A stretch of 64,000 nt of DNA from Pseudobutyrivibrio sp. GTDB lineage: Bacteria > Bacillota > Clostridia > Lachnospirales > Lachnospiraceae. This document shows, one piece after another, positions 1 to 8,972 of the stretch (position 1 is the stretch's first letter; each line of letters begins with the position of its first letter). The position numbers and the translations under genes were made by a program. The stretch covers positions 1 to 64,000 of the forward strand of contig NZ_SVEV01000003.1 of assembly GCF_015057185.1 (NCBI RefSeq), written 5' to 3'. The notes under the pieces were generated by a model. The model had not been told where the DNA came from and did not search any database. It worked only from the letters and a program-made list of their open reading frames with translations.

Positions 1-75
1 ACCGCCGTGTACCGAACGGTACGCACGGTGGTGTGAGAGGTCGGGAAATTCATTTGAATTTCCCTCCTACTCGAT
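1..75 (+). mobile_element. Group II intron, 3' end only (domains V and VI)
   Basis: The first 75 bases look like the tail of a bacterial group II intron. Bases 1-32 form a domain V-like hairpin (ACCGCCGTG against CGCACGGTGGT around a GAAC loop). Bases 33-70 hold the linker GTGAGAGG and a domain VI hairpin (GGGAAATTC against GAATTTCCC), followed by the typical 3' end CCTACTCGAT. The catalytic core and any LtrA reverse transcriptase would lie upstream, outside the window. After the 3' boundary the DNA becomes extremely AT-rich (76-115). Confidence 0.8.
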
Positions 76-219
76 TTATAAAAAATTTTTAAAAATTTTT
101 TTATTTTTTTAAAACCTGATCGATTTTTGAATTGTCTTATAAGTGTAAGGCACAAAACAATGAATAAAAAATTGTGCTGATTGTAAAAATAAGATTTCAA
201 ATTTTAGGAGGAAAAAACA

Positions 220-678
220 ATGAAAAAAGGAAACAAGGAATTATTCGAGCAGGTAACATTTGATGACGTAGCATACGCAAGGGATGTTGTAGCAGGTGCA
301 GATGAAAAGCTCGAGAAATGCAAACGTGGTTTGATTGTTGGATTAGTTGCATCACTTGGTTGGCTTATAATGGCTTTAATTCCTCAAGTGAGTGCATTTC
401 TCGCTTGTTTAGGTATGTTAATTGGTGTTGTCGGAACAATTGCAGCATATGTACTTGGCGGAGGTTTAGGAAAGGCATTTTCTACTGGATTCAAGCTCGC
501 CAAAATAGGCTGGTTTATTGTCCCAATTTTCCCAGTTGATATTTTTGTTGGAATTACAGCATTTTGTATCGTAGGTTGGTTTTTTATCTTTGTACCATCA
601 TTATTTGTATTTATTAATATGAGACAGATTTCAAAAGAAAAGGATGCAGCAGAAGAATTCTTAGGCTATTGCCGCTAA
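220..678 (+). CDS. Small multi-pass membrane protein of unknown function
   Basis: A 152-residue protein that I do not recognise. A strong AGGAGG ribosome site lies 8 bases before the ATG. A soluble stretch of about 35 residues (FEQVTFDDVAYARDVVAG) is followed by hydrophobic segments at about residues 38-60, 62-85, 95-115 and 115-135, so four membrane passes are likely, and then a short charged tail (QISKEKDAAEEF). It begins 145 bases after a group II intron end and is followed by a hairpin and a tiny ORF. No catalytic motif is visible. A membrane accessory or bacteriocin-immunity-like protein is possible but not supported. Confidence 0.65.
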   Translation: MKKGNKELFEQVTFDDVAYARDVVAGADEKLEKCKRGLIVGLVASLGWLIMALIPQVSAFLACLGMLIGVVGTIAAYVLGGGLGKAFSTGFKLAKIGWFIVPIFPVDIFVGITAFCIVGWFFIFVPSLFVFINMRQISKEKDAAEEFLGYCR

Positions 679-686
679 ATAATAAA

Positions 687-723
687 GCCTACTTCACTTT
701 TCATTTACAACCTGTGAAGTGGG
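687..723 (+). terminator. Hairpin after the small membrane protein gene
   Basis: GCC-ACTTCAC pairs with GTGAAGT-GGC across a 16-base AT-rich loop, 9 bases after the upstream stop codon. There is no long T run, so it is either a weak terminator or a structure in the leader of the next small ORF. Confidence 0.4.
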
Positions 724-743
724 CTGGGAAAAGAGGTGGTTTT

Positions 744-884
744 ATGGATAAAAATAAACCTAAGCCAATGTCCATCTTTTATTCGTTAGCCAAAAAAGAA
801 ATGAATTATCAGCTTCTGTCAAGGGAACAAGCTACGCAAATATTAAATAATATTCTGTTGTTTTTAAGAGCTAAAAAACGATAG
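744..884 (+). CDS. Hypothetical 46-residue basic protein
   Basis: A short ORF starting at ATG 744 with GAGGTGG eight bases upstream. This start is preferred over an in-frame upstream extension to 669, which has no ribosome site and overlaps the preceding gene. The product is basic and amphipathic (MDKNKPKPMSIFYSL, ending LLFLRAKKR), with no membrane segment or recognised motif. It sits 65 bases after the membrane protein gene, just beyond a hairpin. Coding status rests only on the good ribosome site. Confidence 0.45.
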   Translation: MDKNKPKPMSIFYSLAKKEMNYQLLSREQATQILNNILLFLRAKKR

Positions 885-902
885 ATTAGGTAACAGAGTT
901 TA

Positions 903-933
903 TTGACATTACTTTTATATGTATTTTTATAAT
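903..933 (+). promoter_or_regulatory. Candidate sigma-A promoter for the first lipoprotein
   Basis: A perfect TTGACA (903-908) and perfect TATAAT (928-933) are separated by 19 bases, slightly longer than the ideal 17. The lipoprotein reading frame begins 26 bases downstream with GGGAGG as ribosome site. Confidence 0.5.
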
Positions 934-958
934 ATTAATTTATGGGAGGCATTGATAT

Positions 959-1614
959 ATGCGAAAAAGAATAATAAGTACAATCATGATTTCAATCATG
1001 TCTTTATCACTAGTAGGTTGTGGTAATAGTAGCGACAGCTCTAGTGTAGATAATTCTGCAACTGTTGAAGAAGGCACAGCTGAGGAAGAAGTGGATGACA
1101 GATATAGTGGAACATACATAAATCTAGATGAAATGAATATATATCTGGATGGAGTAAAATATACACTTGGCAAAAGCACCATGGGTGAGATGTTGGAGAA
1201 TGGTGTAAACCTTGAAAGTAATAACATGGAAGGATTCGATAGTACAATTGAACCAGGTAAAATGATAACAGGAGGATACAAGATTTCTTCAAGTAAAGAA
1301 GGTTCGGTAATATGTCAATTGCTAATGATACAGATCAGGAAATTCCTGTTACTGAGTGTAAGTTGAATTCAATAGACTATAAAGTAAGACGTTCACAAGA
1401 TGTGGATGAAAATGTTATCGGATTTGATATCCCATTTGAGATTACCCCAGAGGAACTAATAGAAAATTCAGGTGAACCAACAGAAAGTAGAGAAGATTCT
1501 TATAGTGCTGTACTTTCATACAAGAAAGAAGAAGGCAATATGAAATATACAGAAACAGTTGGGATAAGTGATGGTGGCATAGACTATGTTTGGTTAACTA
1601 TTATTTACAATTAA
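959..1614 (+). pseudogene. Lipoprotein gene interrupted by a one-base frameshift
   Basis: The N-terminus (MRKRIISTIMISIMSLSLVGC) is a lipoprotein signal peptide with lipobox LVGC, followed by a Ser/Asp/Glu-rich linker. The ATG has a GGGAGG site 9 bases upstream. The frame runs to 1366, but the natural continuation (GNMSIANDTDQEIPVTE) is in another frame ending at 1614. The switch lies near 1303-1306; restoring one T (GGT TTC GGT AAT) joins the frames into about 218 residues. It is therefore either a recently inactivated surface lipoprotein or a sequencing error. The family is unknown. It is followed by a hairpin and a second, intact lipoprotein gene. Confidence 0.6.
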
Positions 1615-1623
1615 CAACAAATT

Positions 1624-1645
1624 AGCCATCCAATATAGGATGGCT
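1624..1645 (+). terminator. Short hairpin after the frameshifted lipoprotein gene
   Basis: AGCCATCC pairs with GGATGGCT around a 6-base loop, 9 bases after the stop codon. It lacks a T tract, so terminator function is uncertain. Confidence 0.4.
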
Positions 1646-1732
1646 CGAATCGGATATAAAGTAATGTTTACAACGTTATGGCAAAGTCATTATTTTGCGA
1701 TACTAGGAGTAAATACATATAGGAGTATGATT

Positions 1733-2878
1733 ATGATGAAAAAGAAAATATTAGGGTTTATTTTGGCAACTGTTATGACTTTTACAATGTTCACTGCGTG
1801 TGGTAGCAGTAATTCTGAGAGCACAATAGTTGATGATGAAGTTAAAACTGCGGAAAATGAAATTCCTGAATGGCTTGAAGCAATTACTACAGATTGGGAT
1901 GAATGGATGATTACAGACATCGATGGAGTTGGTGAGATATCATTAAGTGCATACACGCCTAATGAAAAAGATGGAAAAGTAATTACATCATATAATATAA
2001 ATTGTGAGAATACAAAAAATCCATCGGACAACAGAATATCACCATTTGGTAGTAATGGAGTTTACATTAGAAAATGCAACAATTGGTATATGATAATTGC
2101 TGTAGGCCAATATGATGAAAATGAAGGTTTAGTAAGAAATTCAGGCTATGTTTTTGACACATCCCTAGAAAATGCCTTTGATGAAGCTAATTACGTAAGT
2201 ATTATCATAGAAGAGAATTTTTTAGGATGCCATGAGACTAAGTTGATAGAAGACGAGAATGGTAAATCTATAGAGTGTGACCAAAACGATGAAGTCCAAG
2301 CAATGGCAATGGATTTTGCTATTAATGGATTGTCTAACTGGACTCGTCTAGATGAAAAACTATTAGCATCTGATAAAGAAACAGCTTACAAGTTATATCT
2401 CGAGAATAATGAAGAGATTCAGGCATCAATAAATGAGCATGAGTTCAAAGAGGATGTAGCAGCCTACATTGCAAACTTTGATTACAGCCAAGTCAAAATC
2501 CCTGATGAAGCAAATCCTAACGTGGAATCTACTAATGAGGAAATTATAGAAGATGAAGCTGCTACAGAGATTGAACCAACAGATGAACTGGAAGAAGAAT
2601 CTGATAATAATCAAGATTTAAAGGGATGGTATGGCCTAACAGAAGCTAGCTGGCAGGAATATGGTATGGATTTATACCTTAATTTTACAAGCTCTGATTC
2701 AGGTGCTATCAGAGATGGTGACTTAGGTGGCAAATTTACTAAGGACGGAAATGAATACAGATACACAACTGAATTTGGAACCTTTACATTCACTTTAGAT
2801 ATTAATAGTGATGGTACTCTTACATATCATTGCGTAGATGGAACATTTACATTAGAAAAATGCGACGAGCCTTCATAG
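1733..2878 (+). CDS. Secreted lipoprotein of unknown function
   Basis: A 381-residue protein with a lipoprotein signal peptide (MMKKKILGFILATVM, lipobox FTAC at about residue 20). The start at 1733 is chosen because AGGAG lies 7 bases upstream; the longer frame from 1640 has no ribosome site. The mature part is acidic, with a Glu/Asp-rich linker at about residues 265-300 (EEIIEDEAATEIEPTDELEE). A C-terminal beta-rich segment follows (WYGLTEASWQEYGMDLYL), resembling small lipocalin-like extracellular modules. No enzyme motif is visible. Like the preceding broken gene it encodes an envelope lipoprotein, but the sequences are not obvious duplicates. Confidence 0.7.
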   Translation: MMKKKILGFILATVMTFTMFTACGSSNSESTIVDDEVKTAENEIPEWLEAITTDWDEWMITDIDGVGEISLSAYTPNEKDGKVITSYNINCENTKNPSDNRISPFGSNGVYIRKCNNWYMIIAVGQYDENEGLVRNSGYVFDTSLENAFDEANYVSIIIEENFLGCHETKLIEDENGKSIECDQNDEVQAMAMDFAINGLSNWTRLDEKLLASDKETAYKLYLENNEEIQASINEHEFKEDVAAYIANFDYSQVKIPDEANPNVESTNEEIIEDEAATEIEPTDELEEESDNNQDLKGWYGLTEASWQEYGMDLYLNFTSSDSGAIRDGDLGGKFTKDGNEYRYTTEFGTFTFTLDINSDGTLTYHCVDGTFTLEKCDEPS

Positions 2879-2900
2879 AAAATATTGTTAAACTAAAAAT

Positions 2901-2924
2901 AAGGCCACCTCGAAAGGCGGCCTT
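2901..2924. terminator. Bidirectional terminator between convergent genes
   Basis: AAGGCC-CC pairs with GG-GGCCTT around TCGAAA. The A and T runs on either side could serve both the lipoprotein gene (plus) and the radical SAM gene (minus). Confidence 0.7.
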
Positions 2925-2932
2925 AATCAAAT

Positions 2933-4453
2933 TTACGCTGTTCTATGTCTATTATTATGTTTCTTTATCTTATGCGTGTGTTGAGACATTGACTCAGTCT
3001 TCTGCTCAAATGCTGCAAGGTCAGGATTGTCTCTATGATTTTTGCAATAGTTTTCATAAGCAGGAGTTTTATGCTTCTGGCTTGCCCAGATTTCATTAGC
3101 AACAGGAGCCCATTCTTTCGCATAGTCATCGGCTTTTTCACAGAGGTGGTCCACAGATTCTGGCGATTCCAAATTTGTCTGGCAGGCACCAGTTTCATTT
3201 ACCATCTTGCGGAGAAGCTCAGGGTTTTCAAGCATAGGGCAAGGTCTTAAATGATTTCTGTTGAATGGCTGTCCTTCGTGATAAGCCATGAATAGCGGGC
3301 TCTGCAATATTTCTAAAATAGATTTCTCGCGTATGTTTGAATCTGAATAGTGAATAAACACGCATGGTTCAGCATCCCCATTGGAGTTGATATGGAAATA
3401 GTTGCGACCACCTGCGATGCAACCACCAACAAATTCTCCATCGTTCTGAAAGTCCATTGGGAAGAACTCAATGTCACTTTTATCGGAACGAATTTCACGT
3501 ATTCTTTCTATCATCTTTCTTCGCTGTTCTACTGTAGGCATCAATTCCTTAACAGCATTGTTTCCAACTGGCATGTAGTGGAAATAAAAACCGAAGCGTG
3601 CGCCCTTAGATGCAATAAAGCGAAGGAAATCGTCACTAGTGACGGCTTCAATATTATCTCTCGTATAGCAAATCGAAGTGCCATAGACAATCCCGTATTT
3701 CTTTAAAAGATCCATGGCCTTCATTACGGCATCATAATGGCCTTCACCTCTACGTTTATCATTTGTCTCTGGCGTGCCTTCTATAGAAAGCATAAATGTA
3801 AGATTTCCTAACTCAACGACCTTTTTACAAAGCTCCTCATCAATAAAAGTTGAATTTGAATATGCAGCAAAGAAACAATCATTATGCTTCTCACAAAGTC
3901 TAATAATATCCTTCTTTGCGCACATTGGCTCTCCCCCTGTCATCATATAGACATAAACACCAAGCGCCTTACCCTCAGTGACGATTTTATCCATATCCTC
4001 AAAGCTCAGCTTTACCTTATGTCCATATGTACCTGACCAACAACCAACACAATGCATATTACAAGCCATTGTTGGATCAAATAATATCAACCATGGAATG
4101 TTGCAATTGTATTTTTCTCTGTTGGCACGAATCATTTTAGTTCCCCTGAAAAAGGCTTCGTATCCGAGATTTAGCGCCATCTTATGAACATACTCTGGAT
4201 TAGATTCATCGATAACCTTGTTAATAAAGTTAACCCAGCGGTTATCTGAATTTTGAAATGCCTTTCGAACTTTATCCAGGCTCTCTTTTTTAGCACCATC
4301 TTTCCCCCAAAACTTTTCAGCGTAATCGATTAGCTGCAGATAGTAATCAGTTCTATGGGAGGTGTCATTTAAGTTACTTAAGAATTTGTGTATAGCAAGA
4401 GAAAAAGCTTCTCGCTGAATTGAATGTTTTATACTTGCAATTGTGTTTGCCAT
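2933..4453 (-). CDS. Radical SAM enzyme with SPASM-like C-terminal region
   Basis: A 506-residue protein. The radical SAM motif CxxxCxxC is at residues 131-138 (CNMHCVGC), preceded by an unusual N-terminal region of about 120 residues. The SAM-binding motif MMTGGEPM follows about 35 residues later. The second half has further cysteines (GGCIAGGRN, GDAEPCVF, RPCPML), matching the auxiliary-cluster region of SPASM-type proteins. The ATG has GGAGG upstream on the minus strand. The C-terminus is basic and His-rich. No precursor peptide gene or partner enzyme is adjacent, so the substrate is unknown. The long upstream region contains a striking 20-bp repeat array that may bind its regulator. Confidence 0.8.
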   Translation of the reverse strand: MANTIASIKHSIQREAFSLAIHKFLSNLNDTSHRTDYYLQLIDYAEKFWGKDGAKKESLDKVRKAFQNSDNRWVNFINKVIDESNPEYVHKMALNLGYEAFFRGTKMIRANREKYNCNIPWLILFDPTMACNMHCVGCWSGTYGHKVKLSFEDMDKIVTEGKALGVYVYMMTGGEPMCAKKDIIRLCEKHNDCFFAAYSNSTFIDEELCKKVVELGNLTFMLSIEGTPETNDKRRGEGHYDAVMKAMDLLKKYGIVYGTSICYTRDNIEAVTSDDFLRFIASKGARFGFYFHYMPVGNNAVKELMPTVEQRRKMIERIREIRSDKSDIEFFPMDFQNDGEFVGGCIAGGRNYFHINSNGDAEPCVFIHYSDSNIREKSILEILQSPLFMAYHEGQPFNRNHLRPCPMLENPELLRKMVNETGACQTNLESPESVDHLCEKADDYAKEWAPVANEIWASQKHKTPAYENYCKNHRDNPDLAAFEQKTESMSQHTHKIKKHNNRHRTA

Positions 4454-4651
4454 TATTCTACCTCCATCTACAAATAACCTTCTCTAAGTTAATGATAGGC
4501 TGAATAGCCAGATACGGCAATAATCATCAATTGAGTTGTGTTGACAAAAGATGTACATTACTAAAAATATGTATAACAACCTGAATTCTGTTGGTGATTT
4601 GCATATGATTCGTATTGATGTAATTCTTTTTTCATACCAAGACCTCTTTGG

Positions 4652-4760
4652 ATTTATCATAACATCACTATATTTATTAAAAGACAATAAATTTTATCAA
4701 ACTCGACAATAATTTATTAAAACGCCAGTATATTTATCAAAACGCCCTAAAATTTATTAT
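4652..4760. repeat. Six phased 20-bp direct repeats (possible operator array)
   Basis: The core ATTTATYA (usually followed by AAAA) recurs with first bases at 4652, 4672, 4692 (TTTTATCA), 4712, 4732 and 4752, exactly 20 bp apart. The intervening bases are partly conserved (AACGCCNNTA in two units, related in the others). It lies in the roughly 395-bp gap between the radical SAM gene and fliB, about 200 bp upstream of the radical SAM start. Apart from this array and AT-rich DNA I see nothing else in the gap. Confidence 0.7.
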
Positions 4761-4847
4761 TTGTTATTGTTTTATTTCTATATTTATGTTTGGTCAAGAT
4801 ATTTTACTAAACAAAAAGCACCAACAATATGCTGATGCTTTGTAAAA

Positions 4848-5930
4848 CTATATCAATGGATGTTCATCCATATATTTTTCAGTAGCCAAAATATTTGGGA
4901 TTGAATGTTCCAACTCACGGGCATAGAGGTATGTGAGTCTGATAATATCATCAAGAGCTATATTTTTATGCTCCAAATAATGTGCCAGGCACAAATCTCT
5001 GATGTGCATGCATGTGGCAACTGCAAGCTGTGCCTGACCGTAGTAGTATTCGTCGTAGGCAGAACCACAGAAATATGCATAGATAAAATAAACGAGAATC
5101 TGCTCAAGAACAACTTCGAAATCAACATTCTGGCGCTTTAAACAGTTGACCATGGACTTTAAACTAGAAATCGTATTTACGTTATAATCTAGATAAAGCC
5201 TCCCTTCAGTGAACTTCAGGATATCCTCAAATTCATCTCCGGTATATTCCCATTCCTTCATGGCTCCGAATATAATCTGATTGACGGATTTTCCCTCAGC
5301 AATATGGAAAATTTCAACATTCAAAACAGCACCCATATCAAGAGAATCTAAAGAATCGTCTTCTAACACAGCAAAATCAATTTCACTCTGGAATGCCTCC
5401 GCAATAGAGAGAATGTGAGCAGCACGCTCAGCAAAGGGCAGACTTCTATCCTGGGCAATCTGCAAAAATCGTTCACGTAAAACTGCTAAATACCCATAAA
5501 CTTCCTGTTCGAAATCATCATAGTCTTCGCAATCAGCTGTATCATCTTCACGACCATAAAAGCTTACAGCATCTGCTCTATTTAGAATGATCCTTGCAAC
5601 CTCGGGACATGAGATGCTAAGAGAATATTCCCTATTGCCTTCAAATTCCTCGATATGCCTTGGAAATGTGGCACAGGTTTTGCAAAGAATATTTTCCCCA
5701 TGCTCTAAAATAAGCCGACACAATCCATCCTCTCGCAGGTTTAGGCACATCTTTTTATCATCGTAATGAAAAATCTCATTATCAAAATCCACAGTTTTAA
5801 TCCCCATGGAACGATACTGTTCAAGAGAATCCTCATCGATTTCGATTTGCCATCCGCCGCAACAGGTCTTAGGACACTTGTCGGATATACATTTGAAATT
5901 ATCGTAATAATCTGGATATAAATATTTCAT
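4848..5930 (-). CDS. fliB: FliB-family lysine N-methylase-like protein
   Basis: A 360-residue protein whose N-terminus matches FliB, the protein required for methylation of lysines on flagellin: MKYLYPDYYDNFKCI, then the cysteine pattern C14-C19-C23-C24 (SDKCPKTCCGGW). A further cluster lies at about residues 77-90 (ILCKTCATFPRH). In the family these cysteines probably hold a metal or FeS centre. The rest is helical with no transmembrane segment. No flagellin gene lies in the window, but yvyF nearby shows a flagellar lineage. The gene is 8 bases from the downstream end of the acetyltransferase gene on the same strand. The methylase role comes from the Salmonella family member. Confidence 0.8.
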   Translation of the reverse strand: MKYLYPDYYDNFKCISDKCPKTCCGGWQIEIDEDSLEQYRSMGIKTVDFDNEIFHYDDKKMCLNLREDGLCRLILEHGENILCKTCATFPRHIEEFEGNREYSLSISCPEVARIILNRADAVSFYGREDDTADCEDYDDFEQEVYGYLAVLRERFLQIAQDRSLPFAERAAHILSIAEAFQSEIDFAVLEDDSLDSLDMGAVLNVEIFHIAEGKSVNQIIFGAMKEWEYTGDEFEDILKFTEGRLYLDYNVNTISSLKSMVNCLKRQNVDFEVVLEQILVYFIYAYFCGSAYDEYYYGQAQLAVATCMHIRDLCLAHYLEHKNIALDDIIRLTYLYARELEHSIPNILATEKYMDEHPLI

Positions 5931-5938
5931 ATAAATTC

Positions 5939-6466
5939 TTAATGTTGGATAATACGGGCAGGATTGCCAACAGCAGTAGCTCCCGCAGGTACATCATGAA
6001 CAACAACAGCATTGGCACCGATTTTGGCACCAGCACCAACAGTAACTGGCCCAATAATTGCAGCACCAGCGCCGATATCAACGCCGTCTTCAATAACAGG
6101 AACACCTCGTCCATTTGTACCAACAACAGCACCCTGACGAATAGTTACGTTTTTGCCGATGATGGCGTCAGTGTGAATAACGATGCATGAAAAATGATCA
6201 ATCATAAAGCCTTCGCCAATTTCATGAATATGGCTTGGAATATCGATGCCATATTTGACAGAAACGCTGTGAAATCTCAAACGTGTGAAAAATGCCAGAG
6301 GCTTCATACAATTGTGAGAATTCTGGTAGCAAAGCTTGCGGTACCAGTAGCTCCATGCATATCCAGGCTTCATTTTATATGTTTTAAAACGTGCTATAGG
6401 CGACATGTTATCGCAATAGCGCTTGTAGTCGCTGTCAAGAAGCGCCTTGTACTGTCCCTTTGTCAT
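5939..6466 (-). CDS. Left-handed beta-helix acetyltransferase (serine acetyltransferase-like)
   Basis: A 175-residue protein. An alpha-helical N-terminal half is followed by hexapeptide repeats from about residue 85 (IGEGFMIDH, IIGKNVTIRQGAVVG, DGVDIGAGAAIIGPVTVG, AKIGANAVVVHDV), ending with the typical AVGNPARII. The conserved His pair DHFSCIVIH is present. This is the CysE/colanic-acid acetyltransferase type, transferring acetyl from acetyl-CoA. Its start overlaps the end of the upstream glycosyltransferase gene by 4 bases, so the pair is translationally coupled. That points to acetylation of a sugar rather than serine. Confidence 0.75.
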   Translation of the reverse strand: MTKGQYKALLDSDYKRYCDNMSPIARFKTYKMKPGYAWSYWYRKLCYQNSHNCMKPLAFFTRLRFHSVSVKYGIDIPSHIHEIGEGFMIDHFSCIVIHTDAIIGKNVTIRQGAVVGTNGRGVPVIEDGVDIGAGAAIIGPVTVGAGAKIGANAVVVHDVPAGATAVGNPARIIQH

Positions 6467-7548
6467 CTCAGTTCCTCGTAAATATTAAATAATTTATCGC
6501 AATATTCGTTGATATTATTATATTCTAATGCGCGAGCATTCGCACCTGTGGATTTTTTTGCATAAAGTGCTGAATCCGAAAGCAATTCCGTAATTGCATT
6601 CACATATTCTTCCTTTGTATGACATACATATCCACAAGAGGAATCAATAATTTTGCCAAGTCCACCATTATCGGTTCCTACAACTGGTACATTTAAAGAC
6701 ATAGCTTCCAGCGCCACAAGTCCAAAGCCTTCCCATTTTGAAGGCATTATCTGCACCTTTGTATGAGCCATATAATCATAGGAATTCTTTTTAAATCCCT
6801 CGAGAATAACTTTATCCTCCAAGCCAGCACTCTTAACAAAAGATGAAAGCTGCTCATAAAGCTCACCGTCACCAACAAGTCTAGCCCTTTTAATAACGCC
6901 ATTTTTAATTAGTTCAGAGGCAACCTCTACAACCATCATAGGGTCCTTTTGCTCTGTTAATCGACCAACAAAAAGAATATCGCTATCTAGCTCATCATTA
7001 GAATCGCAATCAAAGTCATTTTCAGTAACTGTACCTGTAAATGTAAAATCAGCCACCTGTGAACGAACACCATCCACTGAAAAGGGATTGCCAATTATAG
7101 TGATAGGACACTTGATTTTGCTAGTGTATCTATACTCGTCGTAAACAGCATCTGAAACCATGAGAATATGGTTAAAATATTTGCATGCCATTTTATAAGC
7201 AATGGATTTAATATTTAAATCTTTTATCCAAGGTGGATTGTTGTGAAGATGTGAAACGATAGGTACAGAACCCTTTAAAGCAATGCCACAAAGCACGCTG
7301 GCTGTGAAATCGTGAGCGTGAACCACAGTAGGATGCAATTCTTCTACAGCCTTTTTTATTTCATAAACAGAGAGCTTATCAATGCCGCGATAACAATTGA
7401 TAAGCCCTATAGATTTCAGTTTGTCCTCTATTGGACCATGAGGAGCCATGTAAATGAATTCCTCACGGTCAGAGAGTCCTTTAATAATTTGGCAGACAAC
7501 GTTTTCTGCCCCTGAATAAATATTTGATTTGATTACATGTAAAACCAT
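6463..7548 (-). CDS. Glycosyltransferase family 4 (GT-B fold)
   Basis: A 361-residue retaining GT-B glycosyltransferase. The acceptor domain opens with MVLHVIKSNIYSGAENV; the donor-site region has the family signature MPSKWEGFGLVALEAM at about residues 270-285, followed by VPVVGTDNGG. The subdomain strands ILFVGRLTEQKDP and ARLVGDGELYE are clear. There is no membrane segment; it probably acts at the inner membrane face on a lipid-linked sugar. It is coupled to the acetyltransferase gene and is a paralogue of the GT4 at 29403, which shares the SxxYSGxEN start and the WxGFG motif. Donor sugar cannot be read from sequence. Confidence 0.85.
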   Translation of the reverse strand: MVLHVIKSNIYSGAENVVCQIIKGLSDREEFIYMAPHGPIEDKLKSIGLINCYRGIDKLSVYEIKKAVEELHPTVVHAHDFTASVLCGIALKGSVPIVSHLHNNPPWIKDLNIKSIAYKMACKYFNHILMVSDAVYDEYRYTSKIKCPITIIGNPFSVDGVRSQVADFTFTGTVTENDFDCDSNDELDSDILFVGRLTEQKDPMMVVEVASELIKNGVIKRARLVGDGELYEQLSSFVKSAGLEDKVILEGFKKNSYDYMAHTKVQIMPSKWEGFGLVALEAMSLNVPVVGTDNGGLGKIIDSSCGYVCHTKEEYVNAITELLSDSALYAKKSTGANARALEYNNINEYCDKLFNIYEELR

Positions 7549-7554
7549 GCCCGA

Positions 7555-8910
7555 TTATTCTCCTGAATAGATATAACGTGTAGTGTTGCTACCGTATTCA
7601 TAAGTGCTGAGGTACTCGTGTAACTCATGGAATGACTTAGGAAATTCGATTCCAAGCTCCTCAGCGATTTCTCCATTATAAAGCTTTACAGCTTCGTCTG
7701 AATCACCGTATGTGATTTTGATTGTTGAAATATCTTCGCCGTCAAATACCTTAACAGCCTTTTTACCAGCTGAATATCCAAGTGAATATGGATCAGTAAA
7801 AAGTGTAACAAGTGAATTCTCAGCAATTGTATTGTCACCGCCAACGATAACTACGTCAGACTCAGTTGCAATACTGCTAATTGTCTCCATCTGGTCAGTA
7901 ATGCTACTGCCGAAAGGAATGTAGATAACAGAACATTCATCACAAACTTCCTGAATAAGGCTCTCGAGAGTCTCTTCTTCAGTTTCCTCTGTTTTTGAAG
8001 TCGCCTCAGTAGTGGTCTCTTCTTCGGTGTTTTCGTCTGTCTCATCATCAGAATGTGAAGTAACAATTTTGCCACCAGTCCAGAATTCTGAAGTCTCTGC
8101 AACTCTAGTAGAAGATGGAGCGTTGAGACCTACAACTGTGTCTTCCTCAAGTGCCTCAACTATATCATCAATACCTGTCTTTGCAGAATATGCTGTGTAT
8201 TTGCTAGGAGTAAGAGCTGTAGAAGCCTGCTCTTCTTGTACAACAGTGTCATTTTCGCTGGCTGGAATAATGTATTCCTTCCATGGAATGCCTGCCTGAT
8301 CAAGATAGCCCTCGAAAATTTCGTTCTGGTAAATTGAATCAGTATCCTCTGGAGTAAACAAAATACCAACAGTCTGTAAATCAGGAGTAGCTTCAATCAT
8401 AAGAGAAACCTGATCAACGATTGGTGGCTTGCTGCTGACACCAGTAACATTAATTCCTGTAGTTTTGTCCCAAGATTTACCGTTAAGGCTGGTGATTCGA
8501 AGTGTTCCCTTGAAATCAACAATGCCTGTGGCAACGATTGGAGTAGTATCAGTAGCTTCAGTAGCAGATGTAAGGGCTGACTTGCCAGCTGTAAAAATCA
8601 TATCAGGTGATTTTGAAAGAGCTGTATTCACAAGCTGATCAGTTGTAACCTCCTCAGCTGGAGTATAAGTTGTAATGGAAATGTGGCTCTCACCTAAGTA
8701 GTCTGAAAGGCAATCTGTGAATCCCTGCAACAGAATTTGATTATATTCATTGTCATCTGATAGACATGCTGCTATATTATATACGTAAGAATCATCTACA
8801 GATTCTACTTCAGATTCTTTTTCCGGTTCAGATGAAGTTCTATTACGAAAGGCAACGAGGCCTACGATTAATGCCGCAATTAATAGAACGCTTACAATTT
8901 TTTTCTTCAT
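7555..8910 (-). CDS. ABC-type substrate-binding protein family, membrane-anchored
   Basis: A 451-residue protein with an N-terminal hydrophobic segment (KIVSVLLIAALIVGLVAF) and two periplasmic-binding-like lobes. Family features include DMIFTAGKSALT, PIVATGIVDF, VGILFTPEDTDS and VVIVGGDNTIAENSL, typical of the ABC_sub_bind (TrpX-like) family. Two oddities stand out. There is no lipobox cysteine after the signal segment, so it would be anchored by the uncleaved helix. A Thr/Glu-rich insert at about residues 290-320 separates the lobes. No permease or ATPase gene is adjacent, so transport is not assured. It is transcribed divergently from comF, 62 bp away. Confidence 0.7.
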   Translation of the reverse strand: MKKKIVSVLLIAALIVGLVAFRNRTSSEPEKESEVESVDDSYVYNIAACLSDDNEYNQILLQGFTDCLSDYLGESHISITTYTPAEEVTTDQLVNTALSKSPDMIFTAGKSALTSATEATDTTPIVATGIVDFKGTLRITSLNGKSWDKTTGINVTGVSSKPPIVDQVSLMIEATPDLQTVGILFTPEDTDSIYQNEIFEGYLDQAGIPWKEYIIPASENDTVVQEEQASTALTPSKYTAYSAKTGIDDIVEALEEDTVVGLNAPSSTRVAETSEFWTGGKIVTSHSDDETDENTEEETTTEATSKTEETEEETLESLIQEVCDECSVIYIPFGSSITDQMETISSIATESDVVIVGGDNTIAENSLVTLFTDPYSLGYSAGKKAVKVFDGEDISTIKITYGDSDEAVKLYNGEIAEELGIEFPKSFHELHEYLSTYEYGSNTTRYIYSGE

Positions 8911-8972
8911 AATATTCCTTTTTATATCAATTATTAGAACACAATTTTAATTAGAAAACGCTAATAAGTCAA

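Noticed and set aside
4484-4687. 67-codon frame on the minus strand upstream of the radical SAM gene
   Set aside because: No ribosome site or recognisable protein features; it overlaps the 20-bp repeat array.
8012-8299. Frames antisense to the substrate-binding protein gene
   Set aside because: Ser/Val-rich translations arise from the Thr/Glu-rich coding strand; no ribosome sites.
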